Shown here: positions 9,532 to 19,265 of the stretch, piece by piece
Position numbering within the stretch: the stretch's first letter is position 1
Layout of the letters: the number at the start of each line of letters is the position of its first letter
Assembly: GCA_012033255.1 (NCBI GenBank)
Contig: JAAUSF010000034.1
Span: 1-42,087, forward strand
From: Cyanobacteria bacterium RU_5_0
GTDB taxonomy: Bacteria > Cyanobacteriota > Cyanobacteriia > Elainellales > Elainellaceae
DNA: 42,087 nucleotides
Direction of reading: 5' to 3'
Translations under genes and position numbers: made by a program
The notes under the pieces: model-generated
Database searches by the model: none
The model's input: the letters and a program-made list of their open reading frames with translations, nothing else
What the model was told of the DNA's origin: nothing

Positions 9532-9656
9532 AGACATGACTACCCCGCTAGCTTTACGTCCTCATGCCTTTGTGATTAAGACGAAAGCTTAGATTTTGAA
9601 TCAGTCAATTTTTGTCGATCCTCAATCATTTTTGATTGATCCCTAATGCTTAATCT

Positions 9657-11201
9657 CTAATCCCCAATTCCTAATCCTTCTAACTGATTAAATAAACTCG
9701 CATCAACATAATTGATTCGAGCGAACGGGCTAAGAGCAGCTAAGACTTGCTGACCATAGCTGCGGTGATTGACGCGGTTGTCGAGTAGGGCAATGACGCC
9801 TTGAGATTCGCGAACAGGAGCGATCGCCCTCTGCAACTCACTCAGGGCTTCTGGCAGCAGGTAAAGACGGAACCAATCTTGGCGGGATCGCTTGTAGTGG
9901 GCAACCCGACCGGCAACGAGCGGATCTTCGAGAGAGGGAAGCGGTAAAGTTGCAATGATCAATAGCTGAGGCGCAGGCAATACAGCCTGATGCTGTTGCC
10001 AGAACTCCCATCCTGTCACCAAAATTCCGTGATCATCCAAACAGGTTTTTTCTACCTGAACTCGTGAACCAAACTCCGATGCCAAGACTGAGCCAATCTG
10101 AGCTTTCAACGGTACATCACCCACAAGTAGAACGGTAAGCCCCTGGTTCGCTGTGTTCGTGGCATTCAACAGAGCGCGAACTTCCTGCATCAGGATTGAC
10201 TGAAACTGAGGGGTGTTGGGCATTGGTAGCCCATCTGGGAGGTAAAGTTGAATCAGTTCATGCTGGCGATCGGGAGAAAATTTCAAACATGTCAACTCTC
10301 CTAAGCCCAATCGTTGACGATAAATCTTAGCGTCTGGGTCGAGATCTAACGTCCCTCCGATCAAAACAACAGGCTGGCGTGACCAGATTGACTCAAGGGC
10401 AGAGGCAACTTCAGCCGGACCGCAGAGTAGCGAAAACTGTCCTTGGCGGCGGACAACTTCTGTCCAAAAAAGTTGTTCTTCGGCTTGAAATTGCTCTCTA
10501 AATTGCTGCCAAGATTCGGGCAAGCCGCAGAAGCCTAAATCTGGCGATTGTAAAGACTGATAAAGACGAACCAGAATCTCCTGTTCTGGAAGTTCCATTA
10601 GATAGCAATCGTAGGGATTGGCTGGATGTTGGAAGATCGATCGAGTCAGTTGTACCCGTGCATCCCGAATGATGTCAGCCTGTCCTGGACAAACTTGCAT
10701 CAATTCATCCCAATCTTGCGGACCAAGGCGGCTCGTGAGTTGTTCTAGTGCCCATGTTTCCAAATCATCCACACCATCGATCACGGTAGGAATTCCGGCT
10801 GGAAAGCGATCGCCCCCTGCAAGTTGGTCTGAGAGCCAAGCTTGAGGAGACGCAAGCAACAACCCCTCAAACCCCTCAAGCCATCGATCGCCCGTCCGGA
10901 TGGCCTTATGACGAGAAATCCACTGGCGCAATCGAGGAATTTCGACCATCAACAACCGTTGCTGTAAGGCTTCAGTCGCTACCAGAATAGCTGAGCCTTG
11001 CCAAATCAAAAGTGGCATCAAATAGCTGAGCCGATATCGCCCGTGATAACCAGAAGGCGCACCCGCTTGAATCAGGGCACTTCGTCCCAAACGCAAAGCA
11101 CGAGCCACTAGTCGCGCCATCGTCAGATGATGGTGCCAATAGGGTTCACCCTGCTCTCGCAGGAAGGCACGGAGTTGTTGGTGGACTTCTACCTCAATCA
11201 C
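9657..11201 (-). CDS. DinG-like helicase-fold protein with degenerate ATPase motifs
   Basis: This 514-residue protein keeps the order of a DinG/XPD helicase but not its catalytic residues. Where Walker A (GTGTGKT) belongs, it has QAGAPSGYHGRYRLSY (46-60), without GKT. The DEAH box position reads VIDGVDD (140-146). Motif VI (QGVGRLIR) reads LQRAIAPVRE. The C-terminal domain landmarks remain: ILVTGWEFW, LLIIATLPLPSLEDP, and LLDNRV followed by YGQQVL. It is also shorter than E. coli DinG. The conserved shell and dead motifs suggest a non-hydrolysing structural or regulatory relative, although the frame is intact and long. Starting ATG is at 11201. Confidence 0.78.
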   Translation of the reverse strand: MIEVEVHQQLRAFLREQGEPYWHHHLTMARLVARALRLGRSALIQAGAPSGYHGRYRLSYLMPLLIWQGSAILVATEALQQRLLMVEIPRLRQWISRHKAIRTGDRWLEGFEGLLLASPQAWLSDQLAGGDRFPAGIPTVIDGVDDLETWALEQLTSRLGPQDWDELMQVCPGQADIIRDARVQLTRSIFQHPANPYDCYLMELPEQEILVRLYQSLQSPDLGFCGLPESWQQFREQFQAEEQLFWTEVVRRQGQFSLLCGPAEVASALESIWSRQPVVLIGGTLDLDPDAKIYRQRLGLGELTCLKFSPDRQHELIQLYLPDGLPMPNTPQFQSILMQEVRALLNATNTANQGLTVLLVGDVPLKAQIGSVLASEFGSRVQVEKTCLDDHGILVTGWEFWQQHQAVLPAPQLLIIATLPLPSLEDPLVAGRVAHYKRSRQDWFRLYLLPEALSELQRAIAPVRESQGVIALLDNRVNHRSYGQQVLAALSPFARINYVDASLFNQLEGLGIGD

Positions 11202-11280
11202 GAGCGTGAATTTCTCCCGTTACTGGCTGAACTTTATTGTGGCACAAACCCCAAGGTTGCTTGATGAGAGTGGATGTTGG

Positions 11281-11400
11281 GGATTTTAGATTTTGGATTT
11301 TGGATTAGAGAGCGATCGACGGTTTCAGAACTCAGTAGATCATTGCAGTAGACAAAGGGGCAGTTAAAGATCACAATCTAAAATCTAAAATCTAAAATCC
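11281..11400. repeat. Heptamer repeats (GATTTTA/TAAAATC) in inverted arrangement before tyrA
   Basis: GGATTTTAGATTTTGGATTT (11281-11300) consists of GATTTT(A/G)-type heptamers. TCTAAAATCTAAAATCTAAA (11377-11396) carries the opposite orientation 6-30 bp before the tyrA ATG. The two blocks could pair in RNA or single-stranded DNA. Such STRR heptamers are common in cyanobacteria. Confidence 0.75.
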
Positions 11401-11406
11401 GAAATT

Positions 11407-12243
11407 ATGAAGATTGGCATCGTTGGCTTGGGGTTAATCGGCGGCTCATTGGCCCTTGATTTGCGTTCCATTGGGCATACGATTTTGGCAGTCAGTCGGC
11501 GGCAAGAAACTTGTGAGCAAGCGATCGCCCGTCACATTGTAGATGATGCCAGCACTGATTTGCGACTGATGACAGATGCTGATGTCGTGTTTTTGTGCAT
11601 TCCACTAGGGGCGATCGATTCTACCGTCGAGCAGTTAATCCCACATTTAAGTTTTAATACCGTATTGACAGATGTGGGATCGGTAAAAGGATCAGTAGTG
11701 AAGACAGTTGCCCCTCGCTGGCAAAATTTTGTTGGTGGGCACCCAATGGCAGGAATCGCTGAAAGTGGTCTAGAGGCAGCTTTACCGAAATTATTTGTCG
11801 ATCGCCCTTATGTTTTGACCCCAATTGAGTCAACGCCACTGGCGGCTGTAGAATTAGTCGCGGATATTGCCCGATCGCTTCAGTCTCGTGTTTACCAATG
11901 CAACCCAGACGATCACGATCGTGCTGTGGCTTGGATCTCTCACTTGCCTGTGATGATCAGTGCTAGTTTGATTGCAACCTGTATGGGTGAGCCCGATCTG
12001 GTGGCACTAAATTTGGCGCAAAAACTAGCCAGTTCTGGATTTCGCGATACGAGTCGAGTGGGTGGTGGGAATCCAGAGTTGGGTGTAATGATGGCAAAAT
12101 ATAATAAAGAAGCGGTGCTGCGATCGCTTCATGCATACCGTCAGCAGGTTGATCAAATTATTCAACAGATTGAACAGGAACGCTGGAATGAGTTAGCCGA
12201 TCGACTGGCTCAAACTCGACAGGATCGTCCTCAATTTCTCTAA
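11407..12243 (+). CDS. tyrA: Arogenate/prephenate dehydrogenase
   Basis: This 278-residue protein starts with the nucleotide-binding motif GIVGLGLIGGSLALDL (residues 3-18). It carries the TyrA landmarks DVGSVKG, GGHPMAG, the HDRAVAWISHLP helix and a helical C-terminal dimerisation domain with GFRDTSRVGGGNP. It oxidatively decarboxylates arogenate (the usual cyanobacterial substrate) or prephenate in tyrosine synthesis. The length and lack of chorismate mutase or ACT domains fit the short cyanobacterial arogenate dehydrogenases. The start is ATG 11407. The 3' end overlaps a convergent gene by about 86 bp. Confidence 0.93.
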   Translation: MKIGIVGLGLIGGSLALDLRSIGHTILAVSRRQETCEQAIARHIVDDASTDLRLMTDADVVFLCIPLGAIDSTVEQLIPHLSFNTVLTDVGSVKGSVVKTVAPRWQNFVGGHPMAGIAESGLEAALPKLFVDRPYVLTPIESTPLAAVELVADIARSLQSRVYQCNPDDHDRAVAWISHLPVMISASLIATCMGEPDLVALNLAQKLASSGFRDTSRVGGGNPELGVMMAKYNKEAVLRSLHAYRQQVDQIIQQIEQERWNELADRLAQTRQDRPQFL

Positions 12244-12799
12244 GAGCCTCAGTTTCTCTAAGAGATTGATCATCTACTTGTTCTCTTGGCATCCCCACAT
12301 ATGTTAGATGTTGATGAGTCCAATTGCTGTAATAGGAAGTTTTGATCAGCAAGCTAGAAGCTTGTCTAACCTGATGTTGGAATTGCAATGTGAAGTGAAT
12401 ATAAGGCGCTTGGCGGGTGTAAGCTCCTTGAATATTAAAGTTGTCTTCCGGATGTCCATCAAATGCAACTAAGCCGAGAAGGGTTATTTGTTGATTGATA
12501 CAATTTGTAAAATCACGTATTTCCTCAAGAGTAAATGCATCGTGTTTCGGATGAATGACTAACAGTAATTCATAGTGATGTTGTTGACTAAAATTCTGCG
12601 CCCATTTCATCAACTCAGATGTTGCATCCAAATCTGATTTAGAAAAGCCACAGACCTTATAGAGAATCTTATTAGCGAGGCGAGCATTTCGAGAAAAGGG
12701 ACAAATAGGCATTCCTCCAAAAACAGGATGAGGCACTTCTATGATGTTCTCAATGTAACTTAACATCTGAGCGATTATTTCGGATTTGCCGTAGCTCAT
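12158..12799 (-). CDS. Hypothetical protein, convergent with tyrA
   Basis: The frame is open from 12838, but GGGAGGAG lies about 9 nt before the ATG at 12799 (MSYGKSEIIAQ), giving 213 residues. No family is recognised with confidence. Visible features are a PVFGGMPICPFSRNARL segment with one Cys, a hydrophobic LLLVIHP strand, and an acidic tail (REIEDDPVEFEPVD). It looks cytoplasmic. The C-terminal 28 codons lie antisense to tyrA. An 18-bp tandem duplication (12229-12246 and 12247-12264) produces the repeated LRETEA/LREIED in this tail, so the C-terminus is probably variable. Confidence 0.7.
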   Translation of the reverse strand: MSYGKSEIIAQMLSYIENIIEVPHPVFGGMPICPFSRNARLANKILYKVCGFSKSDLDATSELMKWAQNFSQQHHYELLLVIHPKHDAFTLEEIRDFTNCINQQITLLGLVAFDGHPEDNFNIQGAYTRQAPYIHFTLQFQHQVRQASSLLIKTSYYSNWTHQHLTYVGMPREQVDDQSLRETEALREIEDDPVEFEPVDRLTHSSVPVQSVE

Positions 12800-13030
12800 A
12801 AGACCACTCCTCCCTCTTTTGGCAGCATAATATACCATAATTTTTAGGACTGCACACCATAGATAGAGTCAGTATTTTCTAAGACTCATATCCTTCCTTA
12901 ATATGCTTCACAGTTTTCTAGATTAAGAAGAATCATTCGCATCAGAAATCTAGCCGAGTGACAATGTATTAATAAGGCTGTACGGTGTCATGAATACACA
13001 CGATCTTCCCCCATCGCTGACCCTATACTC

Positions 13031-15073
13031 ATGTCCTTCATCCGCCACTGGTTGTCTAAAGCGTCCAGCAAAGCACCTCTGAGAGCAGTTTTGATTGTTC
13101 CTTTTGTGTTGCAAATTGTTACGGCTGTTGGGTTGACGGGATACCTGTCCCTGCGAAACGGACAAGTGGCAGTGAATGAGGTAGCCGATCAGTTGCGACA
13201 GGAAATTGCTAACCGGATTGAAGAGAAATTAAGGAACTATCTAAATTTGCCGCATGAGGTGAATCAACTCAATGTGGATCTGATTCAGCAGGGCATTTTG
13301 GATATCTCAGAGTTGAGCCAATTGGAAGAATTACTCACGAGCCAAATCAAGCAATATGACAGGCTCACTGGAATTGCCGTGACTACAGCCGCGCCTGACT
13401 ACGTTGAAGTTGTTACCTTTGACCATAAATCCTTCACGGTTAACGTATGGAATAAGGCTGGAATCGGACTTCTGCAATGGACGATCGATAATCAGGGCAA
13501 TCGCAGCAACATCAAAACAATTCCTGACTATGATCATCGAACGCGAGAGTGGTATCAAGATACTCTCCGGCTCAACCAACCCAATTGGTCAAAGCCGTTT
13601 GCCAGGATCACACCACTTGGGATCATTATTTCTGCCAATCAACCTATTTATGACAGTCAGGGTAAGGCGATCGGTGTGATTGGCTCGGATCTGTCGCTGT
13701 TAGAGATTCGAGATTTTCTCAACAGCTTAGAGATTGGTAAGACAGGTGAAACATTTATTGTGGAGCGGGATGGGAGTTTGATTGCAGGTTCAACCCATGA
13801 GCTTCCATTTCGATCGCTTGAATCTGGTAATGCCGAACGGTTGATGGCGGTTGAAAGCAAAGACCCCCTGATTAGCGCCACGGCTCAATATGTCATCAAC
13901 CAGTATGGCAGTTTTGAAACTCTCAAGAAGGCAAAGCTGGAATTTACGACCACTGATGGAGAGCGTCAATTTCTTCAGGTCATGCCTTTTCAAGACGAAC
14001 GGGGCATTGATTGGCTGGTTGTCGTCGTAATTCCCGAAGCTGATTTCATGGAGCAGATTCAGGCAAACCGACGCATCACAATTTTGCTGTGTCTGATTGC
14101 ATTGGGAATGGCAATTGCGATCGGAGTGTTAACCAGTCGTTGGATTACTAAACCCATCTTGGCAATGAGTCAAGCGGCTGAAGCGTTGGCAAGCGGCGAT
14201 TGGGATCGATCGATCTCGGTACAACGCTCGGATGAATTAGGGGTTTTAGCAAGAGCATTTAATCATATGCAGCAACAGTTGAAACAGTCGCATGAACAAT
14301 TAGCAGAATACTCGCGGGGTCTGGAACAAAAGAATGAGCAGCTAGAAACATTAGAAGCTGAATTACGACGACAGCTTAACTTATTTCTCCATGCGGTATC
14401 TCACGATTTGAGGAACCCTGTGATCGGCACTTCAATGGTGTTGAATAGTCTCAGTACTCAGTCGGGAGACGACCTAAAATTGCCTCGAAAGATTTTGGAA
14501 CGCATGATTGAAGGCAATCAGCGACAACTCGATTTAATTAATTCGCTGATTGATACGCATGCCGCAGAAATGTGGGGAATTGTGTTGCACACTAAGCCGT
14601 CTTCACTTAGCGAAGTGGTGGATGATGCGATCGTTGACCTGCAACCGATTCTTGAACGAGATCACACGACACTAAACAATCATGTTTCTGCTGATTTGCC
14701 TCTGATTAAGGGTGATCCACTTCAACTGGTGCGCGTTTATCAAAACCTAATTGCTAATGCTTTAAAGCATAATCCGCCCAGACTCACCCTAACTCTAGAT
14801 GCCCAATTAGAAGAAAATTGGATTCGCTGCACCGTAACAGATGATGGAATTGGAATTAGTTCGGAGCAGTGTGATAAATTGTTCAATCCTTATTTTCGAG
14901 GTAGTCAAAAACCCAAATCAGTTGGTTTAGGACTAGGGTTATATTTGTGTCAACAAATTATTCAAGCGCATGGCGGTGAAATTGGGGTACAGAGTCAAAT
15001 TGGAGAAGGAACGACATTTTGGTTTACGTTACCCGTAAGTGAGGCGATCGAAGAATTCAGGGGTGGGGAATAG
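13031..15073 (+). CDS. Sensor histidine kinase (Cache-HAMP-HisKA-HATPase)
   Basis: This 680-residue membrane kinase has a first transmembrane helix (about 18-42), an extracytoplasmic double-Cache sensor (about 45-345, with the DHRTREWYQDT motif), a second helix (about 352-372), a HAMP linker (to about 425), a coiled coil, then HisKA with the phosphorylated H458 in SHDLRNPV. It ends with a HATPase domain having N (NLIANALKHN), G1 (DDGIGIS) and G2 (GLGLGLYLC) boxes. It should autophosphorylate in response to a small external ligand. No response regulator is adjacent. Its kinase core is closely related to that of the kinase at 34968-36473. Confidence 0.93.
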   Translation: MSFIRHWLSKASSKAPLRAVLIVPFVLQIVTAVGLTGYLSLRNGQVAVNEVADQLRQEIANRIEEKLRNYLNLPHEVNQLNVDLIQQGILDISELSQLEELLTSQIKQYDRLTGIAVTTAAPDYVEVVTFDHKSFTVNVWNKAGIGLLQWTIDNQGNRSNIKTIPDYDHRTREWYQDTLRLNQPNWSKPFARITPLGIIISANQPIYDSQGKAIGVIGSDLSLLEIRDFLNSLEIGKTGETFIVERDGSLIAGSTHELPFRSLESGNAERLMAVESKDPLISATAQYVINQYGSFETLKKAKLEFTTTDGERQFLQVMPFQDERGIDWLVVVVIPEADFMEQIQANRRITILLCLIALGMAIAIGVLTSRWITKPILAMSQAAEALASGDWDRSISVQRSDELGVLARAFNHMQQQLKQSHEQLAEYSRGLEQKNEQLETLEAELRRQLNLFLHAVSHDLRNPVIGTSMVLNSLSTQSGDDLKLPRKILERMIEGNQRQLDLINSLIDTHAAEMWGIVLHTKPSSLSEVVDDAIVDLQPILERDHTTLNNHVSADLPLIKGDPLQLVRVYQNLIANALKHNPPRLTLTLDAQLEENWIRCTVTDDGIGISSEQCDKLFNPYFRGSQKPKSVGLGLGLYLCQQIIQAHGGEIGVQSQIGEGTTFWFTLPVSEAIEEFRGGE

Positions 15074-16088
15074 ATGGAGAGATTAATAAATGGGCGTTGC
15101 TATTCTTGCAGCGAATTTAATATTAAGCATTAAAAGATTGCAAAACTTAATAATGCCTTTGGATAAATACAAGTTTTATTAAGTAATCTTGACGAATGTT
15201 CGTGGATTGACTAGCTTAATACACATTCATTTAAGCACTCCTGAGCGTTTGCCTATGAATCCATCGCACTCCATATCTCTAATAATGAGAAATTTCGGAT
15301 AAGGTTCCCTAATACTCGTGAGCATAAGCCCAGTGCTCCGAAAATCCTGCAAGGAGTTTCAATCCCTTAGCTGCTGCTAAGAAATCATTGCTGATTTTTG
15401 CCCAATACTAAACAGCCAATCTTTTTGAATGGCTCTAGTTTAAAGCGTTTTTGTTTGATCATCCTCAATTGGATTTAATGGCAGGTTATTTACTACTCCA
15501 AGGCATAAACTGCATGGCTGCTTAGGCTGATTGTGCCTATTTTGTTGTTTGACAGGCTCACATTTGATATGTCTATAGATAAATTTTATTTACTGTAGAC
15601 TTTAGACTTTGGGAAACGAAGTATACTGAATGACGTGTTGTGATTTACAATACCCGCGAGTGTAATTTACGATACCTGCGAAACAGTTCTGTGTGTGATA
15701 GCTTAACGATCACTTGGCTAGTCCGTTTTCCTACTGAATATCCCTGTTGAAAATAACATTTGATCAGCATTTGTTAAGCTATAAGCGCATACTTCGCTCA
15801 AGCGCGAGTAATATTTCCATCTTCATTTGCGAACACTTCTTTATTCGAGAGGTTCTGAAAGTTCGTCTCGCTTTACCAGCAACCAGCTAGAAAGTTTTCA
15901 AGGCTGACTTTCTTCTAAACGATTCGCTTTTGCTGCCCCCAATGCACCGCCTTAAATTCCTGGAGAGGAGGTCAGGTATCCAGACTAACGATGCGATTTC
16001 TGCCCGTCTAGAATCGCGTCGCTTTAGTCCATCCGCATGCCTCAAACCGATGGCAGACTGTGGAATACTACGACTAAGAGGCTAAATA
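15074..16088. other. 1-kb gene-free stretch before the HetC-like exporter
   Basis: No ORF with coding character is present. The stretch is AT-rich near the kinase end and contains a pair of imperfect direct repeats (15640-15681) and an inverted pair GCCAAT/ATGGC around 15416-15434. Its length suggests a long regulatory leader or distant promoter for the exporter at 16089, or an unrecognised small RNA. Confidence 0.5.
15640..15681. repeat. Two adjacent 21-bp imperfect direct repeats
   Basis: GTGATTTACAATACCCGCGA (15640-15659) and GTGTAATTTACGATACCTGC plus GA (15660-15681) are tandem copies differing by one short indel and a few substitutions. They lie about 410 bp upstream of the HetC-like gene. 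Tandem sites of two helical turns each would suit a dimeric regulator. Confidence 0.6.
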
Positions 16089-19000
16089 ATGAGTAAAAGC
16101 TTCAACGTTGAAAAGCGTTCTGAAATTCAGCATCCCCCAGCTAGTTCAGGAACGTCACTATCGATATCTAAATTATTAGCTCTAGCTCAAATAGAAGATG
16201 TATCAAACTTTGCTTTTCGGAGCTTAGAAGTTCATAACTATCGTCTAGGAGATGAGATTTTATCCTGCAATTTGAATACGGTCAATTTGACGAAGCCCGA
16301 CTGCCAGGAAGAGTATAATTGCTCAGATTTCTACTTGATTTGCCAAGGGCGAGTTCGGTTGCTTTGCCAAGGAACAGATCAGTCACGGGAAGTAACGGCG
16401 CTGCTGCTAGAAGACAATGAAACATTTGGAGCCGATTATCTTTTTGCTCAAACTCCGTTACCTTATCGAGCCGTTGCGGCTAGCCCAGTGCAGGCTGCTC
16501 GAATTCCGGATACAGTTCTTACGCCCTTGTTAGAACAACTTCCTAAACTACGAGAGTCTCTACAATACCAAGCACGACAACGAGAATATTTAATTTTTTT
16601 CAGGACACTGACTGCCTTGCGATCGCTCTCTAGTCATCACCTGAAGCAGCTTGTGCCTTATTTGAAAGAGCAACGAATTGAGGCTGGAACTTCGCTGATT
16701 GAAGCTACTTCTAGTCAAGCGGGACATTTCTGGCTGCGACAAGGTGAAATTCGTGATCCGCACTCTTCATCCCATTCCCCAGGGATTGGCGATAGTTGGG
16801 GCTATCCGGAACCGACTCCGCCTGACTGGATCGCGCAGACGGATCTGATGGTTTACAATCTGCCGGTTGAGGCGTGGGAAACCTTTAAAGCCCTGATCCC
16901 GGCGGTTGATCCTTCTGCAAATACGGCAGATTCAGCACAAACGACTGCCTCCCACGAACCGATCGCCACTCTTGAGAATCGATCGCGTCGTCAAGGTGTG
17001 AATTATTTGCCCTCTGTACGGCAGAAAGTACCTTTAGAAACAGCTAGCGCGGCTCCACCGCCCCAAGTTGAGACGCCGGTAATTTTTCCTAAGCCTTTAA
17101 GGCGGCATTTGTTAGATTTTCTCGATCGCTATCCTTGGGTTGAACAGCAAAGCTCATCGGATTGTGGAGTTGCCTGTTTAGCCATGATCTGCCGCTATTG
17201 GGGAAAGACATTTCCGATTCATGTGCTGCGGGAACAGGCAAATGTGAATCGTTCTGGAACGTCACTGAAAAGTTTGGCAAGAGCCGCCGAAGGATTTGGC
17301 TTTCACGCTCGACCTGTGAGAGCCAGTTTAGGTCGAATGGCAGAGCAGCGAAACCCCTGGATTGCCCACTGGGAGGGAATGCATTATGTAGTGGTTTATG
17401 GTGTCAAAGGGGATCGAGTGATTGTGGCTGATCCAGCTATGGGCAAACGATTGCTTTCTTGCCAAGAGTTTCAAACTCACTGGACCGGATATGCGCTCTT
17501 GCTTGACCCAACCGATCGCCTGTATTCCACTGAAATCAAGCAAGCTTCGCTAGGGCGTTACTTGGGTGCATTACTTCCCTACCGATCGCTCGTTGTTCAA
17601 GTCATTCTGTTTTCCATTCTGATTCAAATATTCGGGTTGATCACGCCGCTATTCACGCAGATCATTCTTGATAAAGTTGTAGTTGAGAAAAGCCTGACTA
17701 CGCTGAATGTGTTTGCGATCGGATTGTTGATATTTGGCATTTGGAATATTGGTCTTTCGTCTGTTCGTCAATATCTCCTAAGTTATTTTTCTAATCGTCT
17801 CGATCTAACGTTAATAAGTGGCTTCATCAGTCATACGCTGATGTTACCTCTGAAGTTTTTTGAGTCGCGTCGAGTTGGAGACATTATCACACGAGTGCAG
17901 GAAAACCATAAAATTCAACGCTTTCTGATTCAGCAGGTTGTGTTGGCGTGGTTAAATTTCTTGACTGGGTTCGTTTACCTGGGGTTGATGCTGTATTACA
18001 ACTGGAAATTAACGCTGCTGGTGTTGCTGTTAATTCCGCCGATCGTTCTACTCACACTGGGTGCAACGCCCTTCTTACGAAAAATTTCTCGTGAAATTTT
18101 CAAAGAAGTTGCGGATCAAAATTCAGTGTTGGTGGAAATGCTAACAGGCATCGCGACGGTGAAATCGGCGGCGGCTGAGCGTGAACTCCGTTGGCGTTGG
18201 GAAGATCACCTGACTCGACAAATCAACGCGCAATTTCGCGGTCAAAAATTTGGTATCGGACTGCAAGCGACGAGTGGGTTGATTAATTCACTCGGTGGTA
18301 CTCTGTTGCTCTGGTATGGTGCAACGCTCGTGATCCAAGATCAGTTAACGATCGGTCAATTTGTAGCGTTCAACATGATGATCGGCTACGTCATCAGTCC
18401 AGTGATTGCATTAGCCAATTTGTGGGATGAACTGCAAGAAGTGCTGATTTCCGTGGAGCGGCTCAATGATGTTTTTGAAGCAACGCCAGAAGAATCATCC
18501 CAGCATTTGTTATTAACGCTGCCACCAATCCAGGGTAATGTGAGCCTTGAGGATGTTACGTTTCGCTATGGTGAAGATGAAGACCACAATGCACTGCAAA
18601 ATATCTCGTTTCAAGTGCAAGTCGGGCAGACGATCGCTATTGTCGGTCGCAGTGGTTCCGGCAAGAGTACGTTGGTCAAACTGCTGGAAGGCTTGTATCA
18701 ACCAAATCGAGGACGAGTCGAAATTGATGGTCACGATATTCGCCATGTGTCACCGTCGTCTTTGCGATCACAACTTGGTGTCGTTCCGCAAGAATGCTTT
18801 CTGTTCTCTGGCACGATTCTAGAGAATATTACCCTCTATCGCTCAGAATATACGCTGGATCAAGCGATCGAGGCGGCAAAACTAGCAGAAGCACACAGTT
18901 TCATTCAATCGCTGCCCCTTGGCTACAACACAAAGGTAGGAGAACGGGGATCAACTCTATCCGGTGGGCAACGACAGCGAATTGCGATCGCTCGTGCCTT

Positions 19001-19265
19001 ACTGAGTCACCCGCAGATTCTAATTTTAGATGAAGCCACTAGTTCCCTCGATACGGAAGCAGAACGACGATTTCAGCGAAATTTAGTGCAGATTCGCCGC
19101 GAACGAACTACTTTCATCATTGCCCACCGTCTCTCGACTGTTCGCAATGCCGATCGAATTTTAGTACTCGATCGAGGAGTTCTCGTGGAACAGGGCACCC
19201 ATGAAGAATTGATGACACTGCAAGGGCTTTACTGCCACCTGGCCCAGCAGCAGCTTGATCTTTGA
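16089..19265 (+). CDS. HetC-like C39-peptidase ABC exporter with Crp-like N-terminus
   Basis: This 1058-residue protein is a peptidase-containing ABC transporter. Residues about 30-285 contain two cyclic-nucleotide-binding-like (Crp-type) beta-barrel regions. A Pro/Ala linker leads to a C39 peptidase (about 340-480) with an intact triad: C359 in SSDCGVACL, H432 in MHYVVVYG and D448 in VADPAMG. Six transmembrane helices follow (about 500-790). The ATPase has Walker A GRSGSGKST (853-861), signature LSGGQ (957-961) and Walker B ILILDEATSSLD (about 977-988). Such proteins cut leaders after Gly-Gly and export the remainder. Length and layout match HetC, whose gene neighbours hetP in Nostoc; here a HetP-like gene lies two genes downstream. 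Several possible Gly-Gly substrates are encoded within 11 kb. Confidence 0.93.
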   Translation: MSKSFNVEKRSEIQHPPASSGTSLSISKLLALAQIEDVSNFAFRSLEVHNYRLGDEILSCNLNTVNLTKPDCQEEYNCSDFYLICQGRVRLLCQGTDQSREVTALLLEDNETFGADYLFAQTPLPYRAVAASPVQAARIPDTVLTPLLEQLPKLRESLQYQARQREYLIFFRTLTALRSLSSHHLKQLVPYLKEQRIEAGTSLIEATSSQAGHFWLRQGEIRDPHSSSHSPGIGDSWGYPEPTPPDWIAQTDLMVYNLPVEAWETFKALIPAVDPSANTADSAQTTASHEPIATLENRSRRQGVNYLPSVRQKVPLETASAAPPPQVETPVIFPKPLRRHLLDFLDRYPWVEQQSSSDCGVACLAMICRYWGKTFPIHVLREQANVNRSGTSLKSLARAAEGFGFHARPVRASLGRMAEQRNPWIAHWEGMHYVVVYGVKGDRVIVADPAMGKRLLSCQEFQTHWTGYALLLDPTDRLYSTEIKQASLGRYLGALLPYRSLVVQVILFSILIQIFGLITPLFTQIILDKVVVEKSLTTLNVFAIGLLIFGIWNIGLSSVRQYLLSYFSNRLDLTLISGFISHTLMLPLKFFESRRVGDIITRVQENHKIQRFLIQQVVLAWLNFLTGFVYLGLMLYYNWKLTLLVLLLIPPIVLLTLGATPFLRKISREIFKEVADQNSVLVEMLTGIATVKSAAAERELRWRWEDHLTRQINAQFRGQKFGIGLQATSGLINSLGGTLLLWYGATLVIQDQLTIGQFVAFNMMIGYVISPVIALANLWDELQEVLISVERLNDVFEATPEESSQHLLLTLPPIQGNVSLEDVTFRYGEDEDHNALQNISFQVQVGQTIAIVGRSGSGKSTLVKLLEGLYQPNRGRVEIDGHDIRHVSPSSLRSQLGVVPQECFLFSGTILENITLYRSEYTLDQAIEAAKLAEAHSFIQSLPLGYNTKVGERGSTLSGGQRQRIAIARALLSHPQILILDEATSSLDTEAERRFQRNLVQIRRERTTFIIAHRLSTVRNADRILVLDRGVLVEQGTHEELMTLQGLYCHLAQQQLDL

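Noticed and set aside
15348-15370. GTTTCAATCCCTTAG resembles the start of a cyanobacterial CRISPR repeat.
   Set aside because: It occurs once; there is no second copy at spacer distance and no cas gene in the window.
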